64,000 nt of DNA. Source: Streptomyces tagetis (lineage in GTDB: Bacteria > Actinomycetota > Actinomycetes > Streptomycetales > Streptomycetaceae). The notes under the pieces are model-generated. The model had not been told where the DNA came from, ran no database searches, and saw only the letters and a list, made by a program, of their open reading frames with translations. Location of the stretch: NCBI RefSeq assembly GCF_018069565.1, contig NZ_JAGPNL010000001.1, forward strand, positions 1,302,001-1,366,000, written 5' to 3'. Below, in pieces: positions 1-8,876 of this stretch; positions within the stretch are counted from its first letter, which is position 1, and every line of letters starts with the position of its first letter. The translations under genes were made by a program, and so were the position numbers.

Positions 1-83
1 ACCGCGTCTTCAAGCACCTCGGCTACGACACGGTGCACTTCATGGAGGACGCCCCCGAGTACCAGGGCGCGCGGCACGCCTGA
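1..83 (+). CDS. C-terminal end of an unidentified protein (partial)
   Basis: The frame beginning at base 3 is open to a TGA at 81-83 and gives the last 26 residues, ending DAPEYQGARHA. A strong hairpin follows 15 bases after the stop, which supports a real gene end. The fragment is too short for me to name a family. Confidence 0.5.
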   Translation, partial: RVFKHLGYDTVHFMEDAPEYQGARHA

Positions 84-98
84 CGGACCGGGACACCG

Positions 99-132
99 CG
101 GCCCCACACCCTTCCGGCAGGGTGTGGGGCCG
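99..132. terminator. Intrinsic terminator between convergent genes
   Basis: A perfect 14-bp inverted repeat (99-112 with 119-132, 6-base loop) lies between the stop of the partial plus-strand gene and the 3' end of the minus-strand AAA ATPase gene. It has no clear U-tract, as is common in Streptomyces, and could act in both directions. Confidence 0.8.
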
Positions 133-156
133 GGGCCGTGCCGTCCGCGCGGCGCT

Positions 157-1044
157 TCAGGGGCGTGGCGCCGCGGCCTCCTCCGCGGCGGCGACGAGGT
201 CCTCGACGCTCAGCCGGGCCGGCTCCCGGGCCGTCTCCAGGCGCAGGGCGAGCGCCCCGTGCACGGTCTTGCGGATACGGCGTCCGTCGAGGCCGGCCAG
301 GAGCGCGCCCACCCGCCGGTGCACCGCCGGGTCCTCGGCCAGTGCGGCCAGTTCGGGCCACTGCGCGGCCAGGGCGCGCAGCGAGTCGGCCACGATCAGC
401 GGGACCACCGACTCCTCGGGCAGCCCGGTGCGCACGACGAGGTCGGCGCGGGAGAGGAACGCCTCGTCGACGGCGTCGGCGAAGTTCGTCGTCACGACGA
501 GCAGTGTGCCGGGGCGCGCGGCCCGCAACGCGTCCAGGCCGCTGAGCACCGCGTCCGTGGCCCGGTGCACGTCGACCGGGTTGGTGTCGAAGGACGCCGC
601 GTGACGCCGTACGGCCAGGGCCTCCACCTCGTCGACGAGGACCAGGGTGTGCGGCCTGCGCGCGGCCAGCTCGGGGAGCGTCTCGCGGAACAGGCGGGAG
701 ACGGAGCGCTGGCTCTCGCCCAGCAGCTCGCTGGGAAAGGCGTGCGGATCGACCTCGACCAGCGTCGTCGCCCCGTGCGGGGCCAGGGTGCGGGCCGCGG
801 CCTGCGCGAGCCCCTGGGCCAGTGTCGTCTTGCCGGTGCCGGGCGGTCCGGCCAGCACCACCAGACCGTGCGGTGCCACGGGCGAACCCGCGAGCCGCCG
901 CCCGTGCCGGAGCACGAGGACGGCGGTCGCCAGCAGCCTCTCCTTGACCCGCGGATCGATGATCACCGAGTCCCAGGGGCCGTCGTGGTGGTCCGAGGGC
1001 AGCGCGTGGAGACCGGCGACGCCGTGCGGCAGTGCGGTGCTCAC
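157..1044 (-). CDS. AAA+ ATPase, Pch2/TRIP13-like
   Basis: A 295-residue single AAA+ module. Walker A GPPGTGKT is at about 66-73 and Walker B LVLVDE ends at about 139, followed by a sensor-1 region (VVTTNF) and an arginine-rich C-terminal lid. Overall it resembles Pch2/TRIP13-type remodelling ATPases more than MoxR or ClpX. I chose the GTG at 1044, which has a GGGGGCGA ribosome site and lies 16 bases after the upstream bicupin stop; the longer frame to 1128 would overlap that gene. It is the last gene of the transport operon that starts at 8621. The substrate is unknown; by inference it may remodel or reactivate one of the metalloenzymes encoded nearby. Confidence 0.8.
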   Translation of the reverse strand: MSTALPHGVAGLHALPSDHHDGPWDSVIIDPRVKERLLATAVLVLRHGRRLAGSPVAPHGLVVLAGPPGTGKTTLAQGLAQAAARTLAPHGATTLVEVDPHAFPSELLGESQRSVSRLFRETLPELAARRPHTLVLVDEVEALAVRRHAASFDTNPVDVHRATDAVLSGLDALRAARPGTLLVVTTNFADAVDEAFLSRADLVVRTGLPEESVVPLIVADSLRALAAQWPELAALAEDPAVHRRVGALLAGLDGRRIRKTVHGALALRLETAREPARLSVEDLVAAAEEAAAPRP

Positions 1045-1060
1045 CGCGTGTCGCCCCCGT

Positions 1061-2128
1061 TCACGGCCACGTGGGGCGGGTGAGCGCCGGCCAGCGGATC
1101 GTCGACGGATCGCCTGCCTGGGCGTCACGGATGTGGTCCGGCGGCTCCTCGAACAGCACCAGCGGATCGCACAGGGCGCGCATCGTCTCCAGCAGGCTGT
1201 CGAACATGTGGACGCGCACCACCTTGGCCGTGGCGTCGGGCGTGGTGTTGATGTGCTGGTGCCACAGGAAGTGGTCGACGACGATGATGTCGCCCTTCTT
1301 CCACGGGTGCCGCTCGCCGCCCTCCGGCTCGGCGCCCAGGTAGCTCTCGCCCGCGCCCTCGACGACGTACAGCCACGCCTCGCCCGGATGCCGGTGCATC
1401 GACTGGGCCCGGCCCGGACCGATCTCGAACATGGCCATGGTGATGCCGGACGCCTGGTAGCCGATGGCGCGGTCCAGCAGGAAGGTGGTCCGGGTGCCGC
1501 GCGGGGTGTTGCGCAGCTCCAGCTCGTCCCAACTGGTGTGCAGCCGGCCCGAGCGGCGGGCCTCCTGGTCGCGGGCGAGCCGCCGCAGCCGCGTGGCGTA
1601 CGGATCGGCGCCGTCCCGGCCCGGTGAGAACGGCGGCCGGGGCGGCAGTTCGGAGACGGGGGTGTGGCCCGCGTCCTCGATGGCCGCCATGCCCATCGTC
1701 TCCAGCAGCGGCGCGCTGGAGAAGGTGAGGCAGCGCGTCGTGGTGGCGCCGTCGTTGCCGCTGCGGTGCCAGGCCCAGGCCGGCAGGTGCAGGGAGTCGC
1801 CCGGCCCCCAGTCGACGCGCCGGCCGTCGATCTCGGTCCAGCCCCAGCCGGCCACCACGAACACCATGGCGTCCCAGGAGTGCCGGTGCACCGTGGTCAC
1901 GGTCCCCGGGTCCATCTCGTGGGCCAGGGCGTCCATGGTCCGGGTCGGCCGGTCGCCGTCGGCGCCCACGTAGACCCCCACGCGGCTGCCCCGCTCGGTG
2001 GGGTGCATCACGACGTCGTCGACGGACACGACGGTGCGGTGGTTCCGCCGCCACTCCTCGATGAAGGCGGCACGCCGGCGTTTCTGTACGTGGTAGTGGG
2101 TGACCTCGGTCGTGGTGTGCGTACTCAA
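1061..2128 (-). CDS. Bicupin protein, gentisate 1,2-dioxygenase-like
   Basis: A 355-residue protein with two cupin domains. The first has an HRH metal motif at about 81-83 and a later conserved His near 121. The second has HRH at about 245-247 and an HQH further on, so both domains could bind metal. The family includes gentisate, salicylate and 1-hydroxy-2-naphthoate ring-cleaving dioxygenases, and also proteins of unknown role. The start is TTG at 2128, with GGGAGA upstream. It is co-transcribed with the MFS and ABC transporter genes and followed by the AAA ATPase gene. Since no LigAB-type extradiol enzyme is in the locus, this is one candidate for the ring-cleavage step; that is inference. 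Confidence 0.75.
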   Translation of the reverse strand: MSTHTTTEVTHYHVQKRRRAAFIEEWRRNHRTVVSVDDVVMHPTERGSRVGVYVGADGDRPTRTMDALAHEMDPGTVTTVHRHSWDAMVFVVAGWGWTEIDGRRVDWGPGDSLHLPAWAWHRSGNDGATTTRCLTFSSAPLLETMGMAAIEDAGHTPVSELPPRPPFSPGRDGADPYATRLRRLARDQEARRSGRLHTSWDELELRNTPRGTRTTFLLDRAIGYQASGITMAMFEIGPGRAQSMHRHPGEAWLYVVEGAGESYLGAEPEGGERHPWKKGDIIVVDHFLWHQHINTTPDATAKVVRVHMFDSLLETMRALCDPLVLFEEPPDHIRDAQAGDPSTIRWPALTRPTWP

Positions 2129-2170
2129 GCGTGTCTCCCAACGGGTTGTGGTGTCACGGGAGTCGGAGGA

Positions 2171-3400
2171 TCAGGAGGTGGTCTTCCGGACCGTCGGCAC
2201 GGTGTAGTCGCGCACCGTGCGGCTGCGGAGCGCGCTCGCGCCCGACACGGCCGCCGGCACCAGACCGCCGAGGGTCAGGGCCAGGACCGGGCCGAGGGCG
2301 CCGGCCGCCAGGCCCATCAGCGAGTCGCCGATCGCCGGGCCGCCGCGCGAGCACATCTGGTAGATGGCCGAGACCCGGCCGCGCAGCGCGTCGGGCGTCT
2401 CGACCTGGACCGCGGCATGGCGGACGGTGGTGGCGACCGCGTCCGCCGCCCCCAGGGCGAGGGCCATGACGAGCGCCACGGGGAAGGCGCGTGACTGCGC
2501 CAGCCCCACCACGGCCAGCCCGTAGGCGACCGTGCCCCACAGCACGATCCGTCCGGCGCGTGCCGTGCGCACCAGCCGGAACACCCAGACCGAGCCGATC
2601 AGCGCGCCGGCCGAGGGCGCCGAGGAGAGCAGCCCGTAGCCGGTGGCGCCCACGTGCAGGACATCGGCGGCGAAGGCGGGCAGCAGCACCCGGTAGGCGC
2701 CGAACACCGTGGCCGTCATGTCCAGGCCCATCAACTGCCAGACCACGGGCCGGTCCGACACGTACCGCACGCCCTCGCGCAGGCCGCCCGGCAGCGACCG
2801 CCGTCGGCTCTCGCCGGCCGGCGGCGGCACCCGCAGCAGGGCGAGGGCGACGATCAGCACGGCGTAGGTGACCGTGTCGAAGACGTACACCGCCCCCGGC
2901 CCGCCGACGGCGATCAGGACGCCCGCGAAGGCGGGCCCCACCAGGACCGCCAGCTCGCGCGAGGGGTTGAGCAGCGCGAACGCCTCGACGAGCCGTTCGC
3001 GCGGCACCATGGCGGGGATCAGCGCCTGCCGGGCGGGCTGGTCGAAGGTCGCGGCGGCCGTCGCCAGCAGCGACGTGACCACGACCGACCACACCGTGGC
3101 GGCGCCCGCCAGGGTGATCGCGGCCAGGGCCGCCGACACCACCAGGGCGACGGCCTGCGTGGCCTGGAGGAGGCGGCGCCGGTCCAGCCGGTCGGCGTAG
3201 ATCCCGCCGACCGGTGACAGGACCAGCAGCGCCACCGCCTGGGCGAGGCCCACGAGCCCCACCTGGGCGGTGGAGCCGCTGAGTTGGTAGACCTGGTAGA
3301 GGTTGGCGGCGACGGCGCCCCGGGTCCCGATCTGGGAGAGGACGACGCCGCCCCAGTAGAGGGTGAAGTCCCGGTTGCGCAGTACCTCGGGTATCGCCAT
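2171..3400 (-). CDS. MFS transporter, EntS-like group
   Basis: A 409-residue, 12-helix major facilitator protein. It has a loop 2-3 signature (GGIYADRLDRRR) and the short N-terminus (IPEVLRNRDFTLYWGG) typical of the EntS/MFS_3 group of exporters. The ATG at 3400 comes 3 bases after the stop of the ABC ATPase gene, so translation is probably coupled. Within this operon it may export a toxic intermediate or take up substrate; the direction cannot be read from sequence. Confidence 0.85.
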   Translation of the reverse strand: MAIPEVLRNRDFTLYWGGVVLSQIGTRGAVAANLYQVYQLSGSTAQVGLVGLAQAVALLVLSPVGGIYADRLDRRRLLQATQAVALVVSAALAAITLAGAATVWSVVVTSLLATAAATFDQPARQALIPAMVPRERLVEAFALLNPSRELAVLVGPAFAGVLIAVGGPGAVYVFDTVTYAVLIVALALLRVPPPAGESRRRSLPGGLREGVRYVSDRPVVWQLMGLDMTATVFGAYRVLLPAFAADVLHVGATGYGLLSSAPSAGALIGSVWVFRLVRTARAGRIVLWGTVAYGLAVVGLAQSRAFPVALVMALALGAADAVATTVRHAAVQVETPDALRGRVSAIYQMCSRGGPAIGDSLMGLAAGALGPVLALTLGGLVPAAVSGASALRSRTVRDYTVPTVRKTTS

Positions 3401-3403
3401 CGG

Positions 3404-4540
3404 TCAGTCGACCGGGACGAGGGTCACCTTGTCCGGGGGGACCGAGAAGTACACCTCGGTGCCCGGCGCGATCGACAGGTTGGGATTGGAGCGGTTGCGG
3501 ATCTCCAGGTCGCCGACGCCGACGATGTGGTCGACGACGTCGCCCATGAAGGCGCGGGTGAGGACCGTGCCCGCCCACTCGTTGGGCACGTCGCCCCGCC
3601 GCTCGCGGGACAGGTCGACGCACTCGGGGCGCACGGAGATGAGCACGGTGTCGCCCGCCGCGGGCGGCGCCTCCACCCCGCGGGCCAGGAGGCGGCCCTG
3701 TGCCGTGTCGACCGCCACCTCGTCGCCCGTCACCGAGACGACCTTGGCCTCCATGAAGTTGGAGGTGCCGATGAACTCGGCGACGAACCGTGTGGCCGGT
3801 TTGGTGTAGATCTCGCGGGGCTTGCCGATCTGCTCGATACGGCCCTTGTTCATCACGGCGATGCGGTTCGACATCACCAGGGCCTCGGACTGGTCGTGCG
3901 TCACGTAGATCGCGGTGAGGTTCAGCTCCCGCTGGAGCCGCTTGAGTTCGAAACGCATCGACTCGCGCAGCTTCGCGTCGAGGTTGGAGAGGGGTTCGTC
4001 CAGCAGCATCAGATCGGGCCGGGTCACCAGCGCGCGGGCCAGGGCCAGGCGCTGCTGCTGGCCGCCGGAGAGCTTGGTGGCCGGCCGGGAGGAGTAGGCG
4101 CCCAGTTCGGTGACCTCCAGGGCCTGTCCCACCCGGTCCTCGATCTCCTTGCGGCCGGGCCGCTTGGCGCGGGGCATCACCTCCAGCGGGAACGACACGT
4201 TCTTGAAGACCGACAGGTGCGGCCAGATGGCGTACGACTGGAAGACCATGCCGAGCCCGCGCCGGTTGGCGTGCACGTTGACGCCGTGGTCGGAGTCGAA
4301 CAGGACGGTGCCGCCGAGCGTCACCCGGCCCTCCGTCGGGCGTTCCAGGCCCGCCACGGCGCGCAGGGTGGTGGTCTTTCCGCAGCCGGACGGGCCGAGC
4401 AGGGTGAACAACTCGCCCTCGTGCACCTCGAAGTCGACCCCGCCGACGGCGTACACACGCGTGCCCTGGTCGGACTTGCGCTTGGCGGAGCGCCCCGAGG
4501 TGTCGTCGTAGCTCTTCTTGAGGGATTCGACCGTCAACAT
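3404..4540 (-). CDS. ABC transporter ATP-binding protein (iron/polyamine type)
   Basis: A 378-residue ATPase of the PotA/FbpC group. It has Walker A GPSGCGKTT, signature LSGGQQQR, Walker B LMLLDEPLSNLD, a switch His (THD) and a C-terminal TOBE-like regulatory domain of about 130 residues. A short insertion (residues about 12-28, rich in Lys, Ser and Arg) precedes the nucleotide-binding core. It pairs with the fused permease just upstream and the two binding lipoproteins of the same operon. This class carries ferric iron, polyamines, thiamine, 2-aminoethylphosphonate or carboxylates. Given the neighbours, import of the catabolic substrate is more likely than iron uptake. Confidence 0.9.
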   Translation of the reverse strand: MLTVESLKKSYDDTSGRSAKRKSDQGTRVYAVGGVDFEVHEGELFTLLGPSGCGKTTTLRAVAGLERPTEGRVTLGGTVLFDSDHGVNVHANRRGLGMVFQSYAIWPHLSVFKNVSFPLEVMPRAKRPGRKEIEDRVGQALEVTELGAYSSRPATKLSGGQQQRLALARALVTRPDLMLLDEPLSNLDAKLRESMRFELKRLQRELNLTAIYVTHDQSEALVMSNRIAVMNKGRIEQIGKPREIYTKPATRFVAEFIGTSNFMEAKVVSVTGDEVAVDTAQGRLLARGVEAPPAAGDTVLISVRPECVDLSRERRGDVPNEWAGTVLTRAFMGDVVDHIVGVGDLEIRNRSNPNLSIAPGTEVYFSVPPDKVTLVPVD

Positions 4541-4558
4541 CGCTGAAGGTCCCTTCGG

Positions 4559-6364
4559 TCAGTTCGCGGAGTCGCTCTGCAGCCCGAAGCGGGCACCCAG
4601 GCGGTAGGCAACGGAGACGAGGAGGACGAGCAGGGCGACCATGCAGACGCCCAGCGCGGCCAGGGTGGTGAACTGGCCGTTCTCGAACTGCTCCCAGATC
4701 AGCACCGACAGCACCTCCTTGCCGGGGCTGTAGAGGAGGATGGTGCTGGACAGCTCGCGGAAGGAGACGACCAGGATGTAGACCCAGCCGGCCAGGATGC
4801 CGCCGCTCATCAGGGGCAGCAGCACCCGGCGGAAGGTCTGGAACCAGGAGGCGCCCGAGACCGCGGCCGACTCCTCCAGCTCGGGCGACATCTGCGCCAT
4901 CGCGGACGAGGCGTAGCGCATGCCGTACGGCAGGTACCGCGTGCAGTAGGAGATCAGCAGGATCAGCAGCGTGCCGTAGATCGGCAGCGGCATCCGCAGG
5001 TACACGAAGGACAGCGCGAGGCCGAGGACGAGTCCGGGGATCACGATGGGCGTGAAGGCGAGCAGGTCGAGCACGCGTCGCCCGGGGGCCTTGGTGCGCA
5101 GCACGACCCAGGCGACGATCGCGGCCAGGAACATCACGGCCGTCGCCGCGCCGATGCCGACGATGAGCGAGTTCTTCAGCGCGGTGAACGCCAGCGGCAT
5201 GGTGAAGACGGCGCGGTAGTTGTCCAGCGTGAGCCGGCCGAGGGTCTTGCTGGTCGGTGCGGTGTAGTACTTCAGCAGCGAGGCGTAGACGAGGACGCCG
5301 ACCGGCAGGATCACCGTGACCAGGAAGTACAGGATCACCCCCGCGCCCACGTACGGCCGCGCCCGGCCCAGCTCGACGGGGCGGGGCCGGAACGCCTTGC
5401 CGCCGACGGTCTGGAAGTTGCGCGAGGACCGCTGGAGCCAACCGGAGAGCAGCACCCCCATCGCCGCGATGACCAGCAGGCCGATGGCGTAGGCGCCGGC
5501 GGCCCCGTAGTCGATGGGGTAGGCCCGCAGGACGAAGTAGATCCGGCTGGTGAAGACGTAGATGCCGTTCTGGAGTCCGAGCAGTCCCGGCACCTCGAAG
5601 CTCTCCAGGGACTGGACGAACATCAGCAGGGCCGCGGAGATCATCGCCGGCCGCAGCAGGGGTACGGTGATCCGCCGCAGGACCGTGAGCCGGCTCGCCC
5701 CCGACATGGCGGCGGACTCCTCCAGCGAGGGGTCCATCGCCCGGAAGGCGGCCACCATCAGCAGGAACGTCACCGGGGCGAGGTGCAGTCCCTGCACCCA
5801 GATCATGCCCCAGACGCTGTAGATGTTGATGGGGGAGGAGCCGAACAGGGGCTTGAAGAGGAGGGAGTTGAGCAGCCCGGTCGACGGGTCGCCGAGGAAG
5901 ATCCACGATGTCGAGTAGAGGATGCCGGGCACGATGAGCGGTACCAGCGACGCCGCGAAGAACAGCCCCTTGAACGGGGTGTCCGTCCGTACCTGCACAT
6001 AGGCCAGAGCGGTGCCCAGGGTGAGCGCCAGGGCCGCCGAACCGACGGCGAACCAGAGCGAGTTGAGCAGCATCTGGCCGGCCTGGGAGTTGCCGCCGTA
6101 GGCCCGTGCGAAGGCGTCGAGGGAGACGCCGCTCCCGCCGGAGCCGAGGAAGGTGTCGTGGACCAGGTAGCCCAGGGGCACGAGGGCGAGGTAGCCGACC
6201 ACGACCACCGCGACGCCGACCAGCAGGCCCTGGAAGGACAACGGCCGCCGCAGCAGGCGCAGAAGCCGGTCGACCGGTTTGTTCTCACCCGGTCGCGGCG
6301 CGGGTCCCGGCCGGGACGCGGGGTCGTCGTCCCGCGAGGTCGTGGACGTGGAGGCGAGGGTCAT
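4559..6364 (-). CDS. Fused two-domain ABC permease
   Basis: A 601-residue membrane protein containing two BPD_transp_1 domains in tandem, as in FbpB/SfuB. Each half has an EAA loop: EESAAMSGAS in the first half and EESAAVSGAS in the second. A Pro/Asp/Arg-rich cytosolic tail of about 30 residues precedes the first helix. The fusion supplies both membrane halves of the importer, so no second permease gene is needed. It lies 6 bases from the upstream binding-protein stop and 18 bases from the ATPase start, so it is operonic. Confidence 0.9.
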   Translation of the reverse strand: MTLASTSTTSRDDDPASRPGPAPRPGENKPVDRLLRLLRRPLSFQGLLVGVAVVVVGYLALVPLGYLVHDTFLGSGGSGVSLDAFARAYGGNSQAGQMLLNSLWFAVGSAALALTLGTALAYVQVRTDTPFKGLFFAASLVPLIVPGILYSTSWIFLGDPSTGLLNSLLFKPLFGSSPINIYSVWGMIWVQGLHLAPVTFLLMVAAFRAMDPSLEESAAMSGASRLTVLRRITVPLLRPAMISAALLMFVQSLESFEVPGLLGLQNGIYVFTSRIYFVLRAYPIDYGAAGAYAIGLLVIAAMGVLLSGWLQRSSRNFQTVGGKAFRPRPVELGRARPYVGAGVILYFLVTVILPVGVLVYASLLKYYTAPTSKTLGRLTLDNYRAVFTMPLAFTALKNSLIVGIGAATAVMFLAAIVAWVVLRTKAPGRRVLDLLAFTPIVIPGLVLGLALSFVYLRMPLPIYGTLLILLISYCTRYLPYGMRYASSAMAQMSPELEESAAVSGASWFQTFRRVLLPLMSGGILAGWVYILVVSFRELSSTILLYSPGKEVLSVLIWEQFENGQFTTLAALGVCMVALLVLLVSVAYRLGARFGLQSDSAN

Positions 6365-6370
6365 CGGCGG

Positions 6371-7480
6371 TCACTTCCCCGCCGTGCCGGCGCCGCGCAG
6401 CAGCGCGTCGTACTTCTTGTCCCAGGTGGCGGCTTCGTCGCTGAGGCCCTCGACGTCGAAGGGGGCGAGGGTCAGGCCGCGCAGGCTCTCGTCGCCGGGC
6501 ACCTTCGTCGACGGGGTGAGCTTGAGCTTGACCAGTTCCTTCTGCCCGTCGGTGAGCAGCCAGTGGTAGAAGAGCCAGGCGGCGGCGGGGTGCTTGGCGT
6601 TCTTGACCATGCCGACGCCGTTGGGCCGGGCGAAGGCCGGTATCTTCGACACCCCGCCGCGGGGCAGGTGCGTGACGGGGGCGCCCTTATCGGCGGCGCG
6701 GTCCGTGATGTACGTGTAGTTCATCGCCTCGATCGCCGACTGGCCGGCGGAGAGGAACTGGATCATCGTCGTATGGCCCTTGGCCACCTTGGAGTTGGCC
6801 GCGATGTCCTTCCACAGCGCGTCCACCTCCGCCTGCGACTTGCCGTGGGCCAGCCAGTACTTGGTGACGTTCGCGTACCAGTCGCTGTCGCTGACCTCCA
6901 GGGTGAGCTTGCCCTTGTACTTGGGCAGTGCGAGGTCCTCCCAGCTCTGCGGCTCGTCGGCCGGTTTGATCAGCTCGGTGTTCCAGGCGGGCTGGAAGAC
7001 GTTGAGGCGGCTCGCCGTCCACTGCGGGAACTTGTGGGCGGAGCCGACCTTGTCGAGGGCCGAGCCGTTGAAGTCCGCGAGGAGGCCGTTGTCGGCCAGG
7101 ACGGCCATCTCCGCGAAGTTGGTCTCCACCGTGTCGGCGCCGGCCTTGCCGGCCTGCGACTCCTGGAGGGCCCGTTGCAGCACGGTCTCGGAGTTGCCGC
7201 GGAAGACGCTGACGCGGATGCCGTACTTCTTCTCGAATGCCTGCGCGATCGGTGTGGCGATGTCCGCGGTCATCGAGGTGTACAGCGAGAGGGTTCTGCC
7301 CTCCTTCCGGGCGAGTTCCCGGGCCTTGTCGACCTGTTGGTCCTTGGGGAGGGCGGCGATCTGCGCGTAGGTTCCGTCGGCCTGGGGCTCGGACGCTGCG
7401 GTGACGGCGCTGCCGCACCCGGTGGTGGCGGCCGCGACGAGCAGGCCGGCCAGGGCGAGGGTGGTGTTACGGGTCCTCAT
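6371..7480 (-). CDS. ABC substrate-binding lipoprotein 1
   Basis: A 369-residue periplasmic-type binding protein of the ferric/polyamine class. A lipoprotein signal peptide ends in TTGC, with the lipidated Cys near residue 22. AGGAG lies 7 bases before the ATG. It shares FRGNSETVLQRA with the next gene upstream, where the segment reads FRANSETVLQRA, so the two are paralogues. It should deliver ligand to the fused permease. The ligand is unknown; the aromatic-catabolic context argues for an organic anion. Confidence 0.9.
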   Translation of the reverse strand: MRTRNTTLALAGLLVAAATTGCGSAVTAASEPQADGTYAQIAALPKDQQVDKARELARKEGRTLSLYTSMTADIATPIAQAFEKKYGIRVSVFRGNSETVLQRALQESQAGKAGADTVETNFAEMAVLADNGLLADFNGSALDKVGSAHKFPQWTASRLNVFQPAWNTELIKPADEPQSWEDLALPKYKGKLTLEVSDSDWYANVTKYWLAHGKSQAEVDALWKDIAANSKVAKGHTTMIQFLSAGQSAIEAMNYTYITDRAADKGAPVTHLPRGGVSKIPAFARPNGVGMVKNAKHPAAAWLFYHWLLTDGQKELVKLKLTPSTKVPGDESLRGLTLAPFDVEGLSDEAATWDKKYDALLRGAGTAGK

Positions 7481-7517
7481 GTGGTGCTCCTGGGAAGGGG
7501 CGGGAAGGGAAGTGCGG

Positions 7518-8621
7518 TCAACCCGCCGTGGGCACGCCGCGCAGGAGCGCGTCGTAGGCGGTGTTCCATTTCACGGTGTCGTTCTCGGCGGTCTTCGAGA
7601 GGCTGTAGGTGGTGGTGCCCGCCGGGACGGGCTCCTCGTAGCCGGGCACGTCCTCGGCCGCCGGGATGCGCAGCGAACGGGCGATGATCTTCTGGCCCTC
7701 GGTGAGCACCCAGTCGGTCCACAGCAGGGCCGCGGCCGGATGGCGGGGGTGGGCCATCAGCGCGACGCCGTTGGGGCGCAGGATCACCGGCTCGACGGCG
7801 GGCCGCCACGCCACGGGCGCCCCCTTCTTCGCCGCCTTGTCGACGGTGTGGCTGTAGACCGAGAGGGCCACGGCGAACTGGCCCGCGCTGAGCAGTTCGC
7901 CCTGGACCGTGTGGCCCTTGACCACCTTGACATTGGCGGCGATCTTCTTGAAGAGGTCGTCCGCGTCGGAAGGGCTCATGCCCTTCTCCTCGGTGAGGTA
8001 GGTGTGGATCGAGGCGTACCAGTCCCAGTCGCCGACCTCGACGGAGAGCCTGCCCTTCCACTTCGGGTCGGCGAAGTCGGTGATGTCGCGGGGCTCCTCG
8101 CCCGCCCGGACCTGGTCGGTGTTCCAGCCCACCACGAAGGCGTTGAACCGTTCGGCCGTCCAGCCGCCGAGGTTCTTCGCGGCGTCCTTCAGGCCGGCCT
8201 CGGCGGGCCCCTGGTAGGGGTGGAGCAGGTGCTGCGCGTCCAGGGCCCGCAGTTCGAGGTCGTTGGTGTCCATGACGTCGTTCTGCGGCTTGTTCGCCTG
8301 GTTCTCCTGCGAGGCCCGCTGAAGAACCGTTTCCGAATTGGCGCGGAAGGCGTTGACCTCGATGCCCGGGTAGGCGTTCCGGAACCCGTCGACGAGATCC
8401 TGGATGTCGGTGTTGGAGGTGTAGAGGTCCACCGCCCCGCCCTCGCTGCGGGCGGCGGCGAGCAGTGTGTCCGTGCGTTCCTTTCCGGTGAGGGTCTCGT
8501 AGGCGGCGTAGGGGTTGTCGCCGGGCGCGGAGCCCGTCGTGCCCGCCGTCGGCGAGGTGCCGCAGCCGCCGAGCAGGAGGGCGCCGGCCAGGAGGCCGAC
8601 GGGGAGAGCACCTTGACGCAT
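7518..8621 (-). CDS. ABC substrate-binding lipoprotein 2
   Basis: A 367-residue paralogue of the neighbouring binding protein. Its signal peptide has a LLGGC lipobox, and AAGGAG lies upstream of the ATG at 8621. The frame is open to 8807, but the extension is Pro-rich and lacks a signal peptide, so I reject it. This is the first gene of the seven-gene minus-strand operon, with a predicted operator 170 bases upstream. Two binding proteins for one permease suggest two related ligands, or high- and low-affinity capture of the same ligand. Confidence 0.9.
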   Translation of the reverse strand: MRQGALPVGLLAGALLLGGCGTSPTAGTTGSAPGDNPYAAYETLTGKERTDTLLAAARSEGGAVDLYTSNTDIQDLVDGFRNAYPGIEVNAFRANSETVLQRASQENQANKPQNDVMDTNDLELRALDAQHLLHPYQGPAEAGLKDAAKNLGGWTAERFNAFVVGWNTDQVRAGEEPRDITDFADPKWKGRLSVEVGDWDWYASIHTYLTEEKGMSPSDADDLFKKIAANVKVVKGHTVQGELLSAGQFAVALSVYSHTVDKAAKKGAPVAWRPAVEPVILRPNGVALMAHPRHPAAALLWTDWVLTEGQKIIARSLRIPAAEDVPGYEEPVPAGTTTYSLSKTAENDTVKWNTAYDALLRGVPTAG

Positions 8622-8793
8622 CGCACACTCCTTGGACGAGGCGGATGGCTCGTGGGGCGGACGGAGGGGCACAGGCGGTGGGGGAGGTGTGCTCGCGCCG
8701 ACGGTGGGGTGTCGCGTCGTCGGCCAGGCGGCGCGTGGCCGCGTTCGCTTCCGTCCGAGTGCCGGGTCCCTGCATGAAACAGCAGTTGGGTAT

Positions 8794-8808
8794 GATGGTC
8801 TAACCATC
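8794..8808. promoter_or_regulatory. Palindromic operator, site 1 of a predicted regulon
   Basis: GATGGT-CTA-ACCATC is a perfect palindrome with a 3-base centre. It sits in the 255-base gap between the EutA-like gene and the transporter operon. The TGGT-N3-ACCA layout matches FadR-type GntR operators such as PdhR sites. Related sites occur at 11707-11720, 12557-12575, 18247-18259 and 23508-23520, always in promoter regions of this locus. Confidence 0.6.
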
Positions 8809-8876
8809 GGACAGGAGCTTTACTCTACTGTTACGGCGCGGAACGGAGCGGCCGCGCCCCTGGCGTCACACCGGCC

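Noticed and set aside
2154..5906. A 1250-codon open frame on the minus strand across the transporter genes.
   Set aside because: It is a shadow of the ATPase, permease and MFS genes in another frame; its translation is Arg/Gly/Pro/Ala-rich with no domain.
3404..8621. Assigning the region 1 ABC system as a ferric iron importer.
   Set aside because: The family resemblance allows it, but there is no iron box and the predicted operator is shared with catabolic genes.
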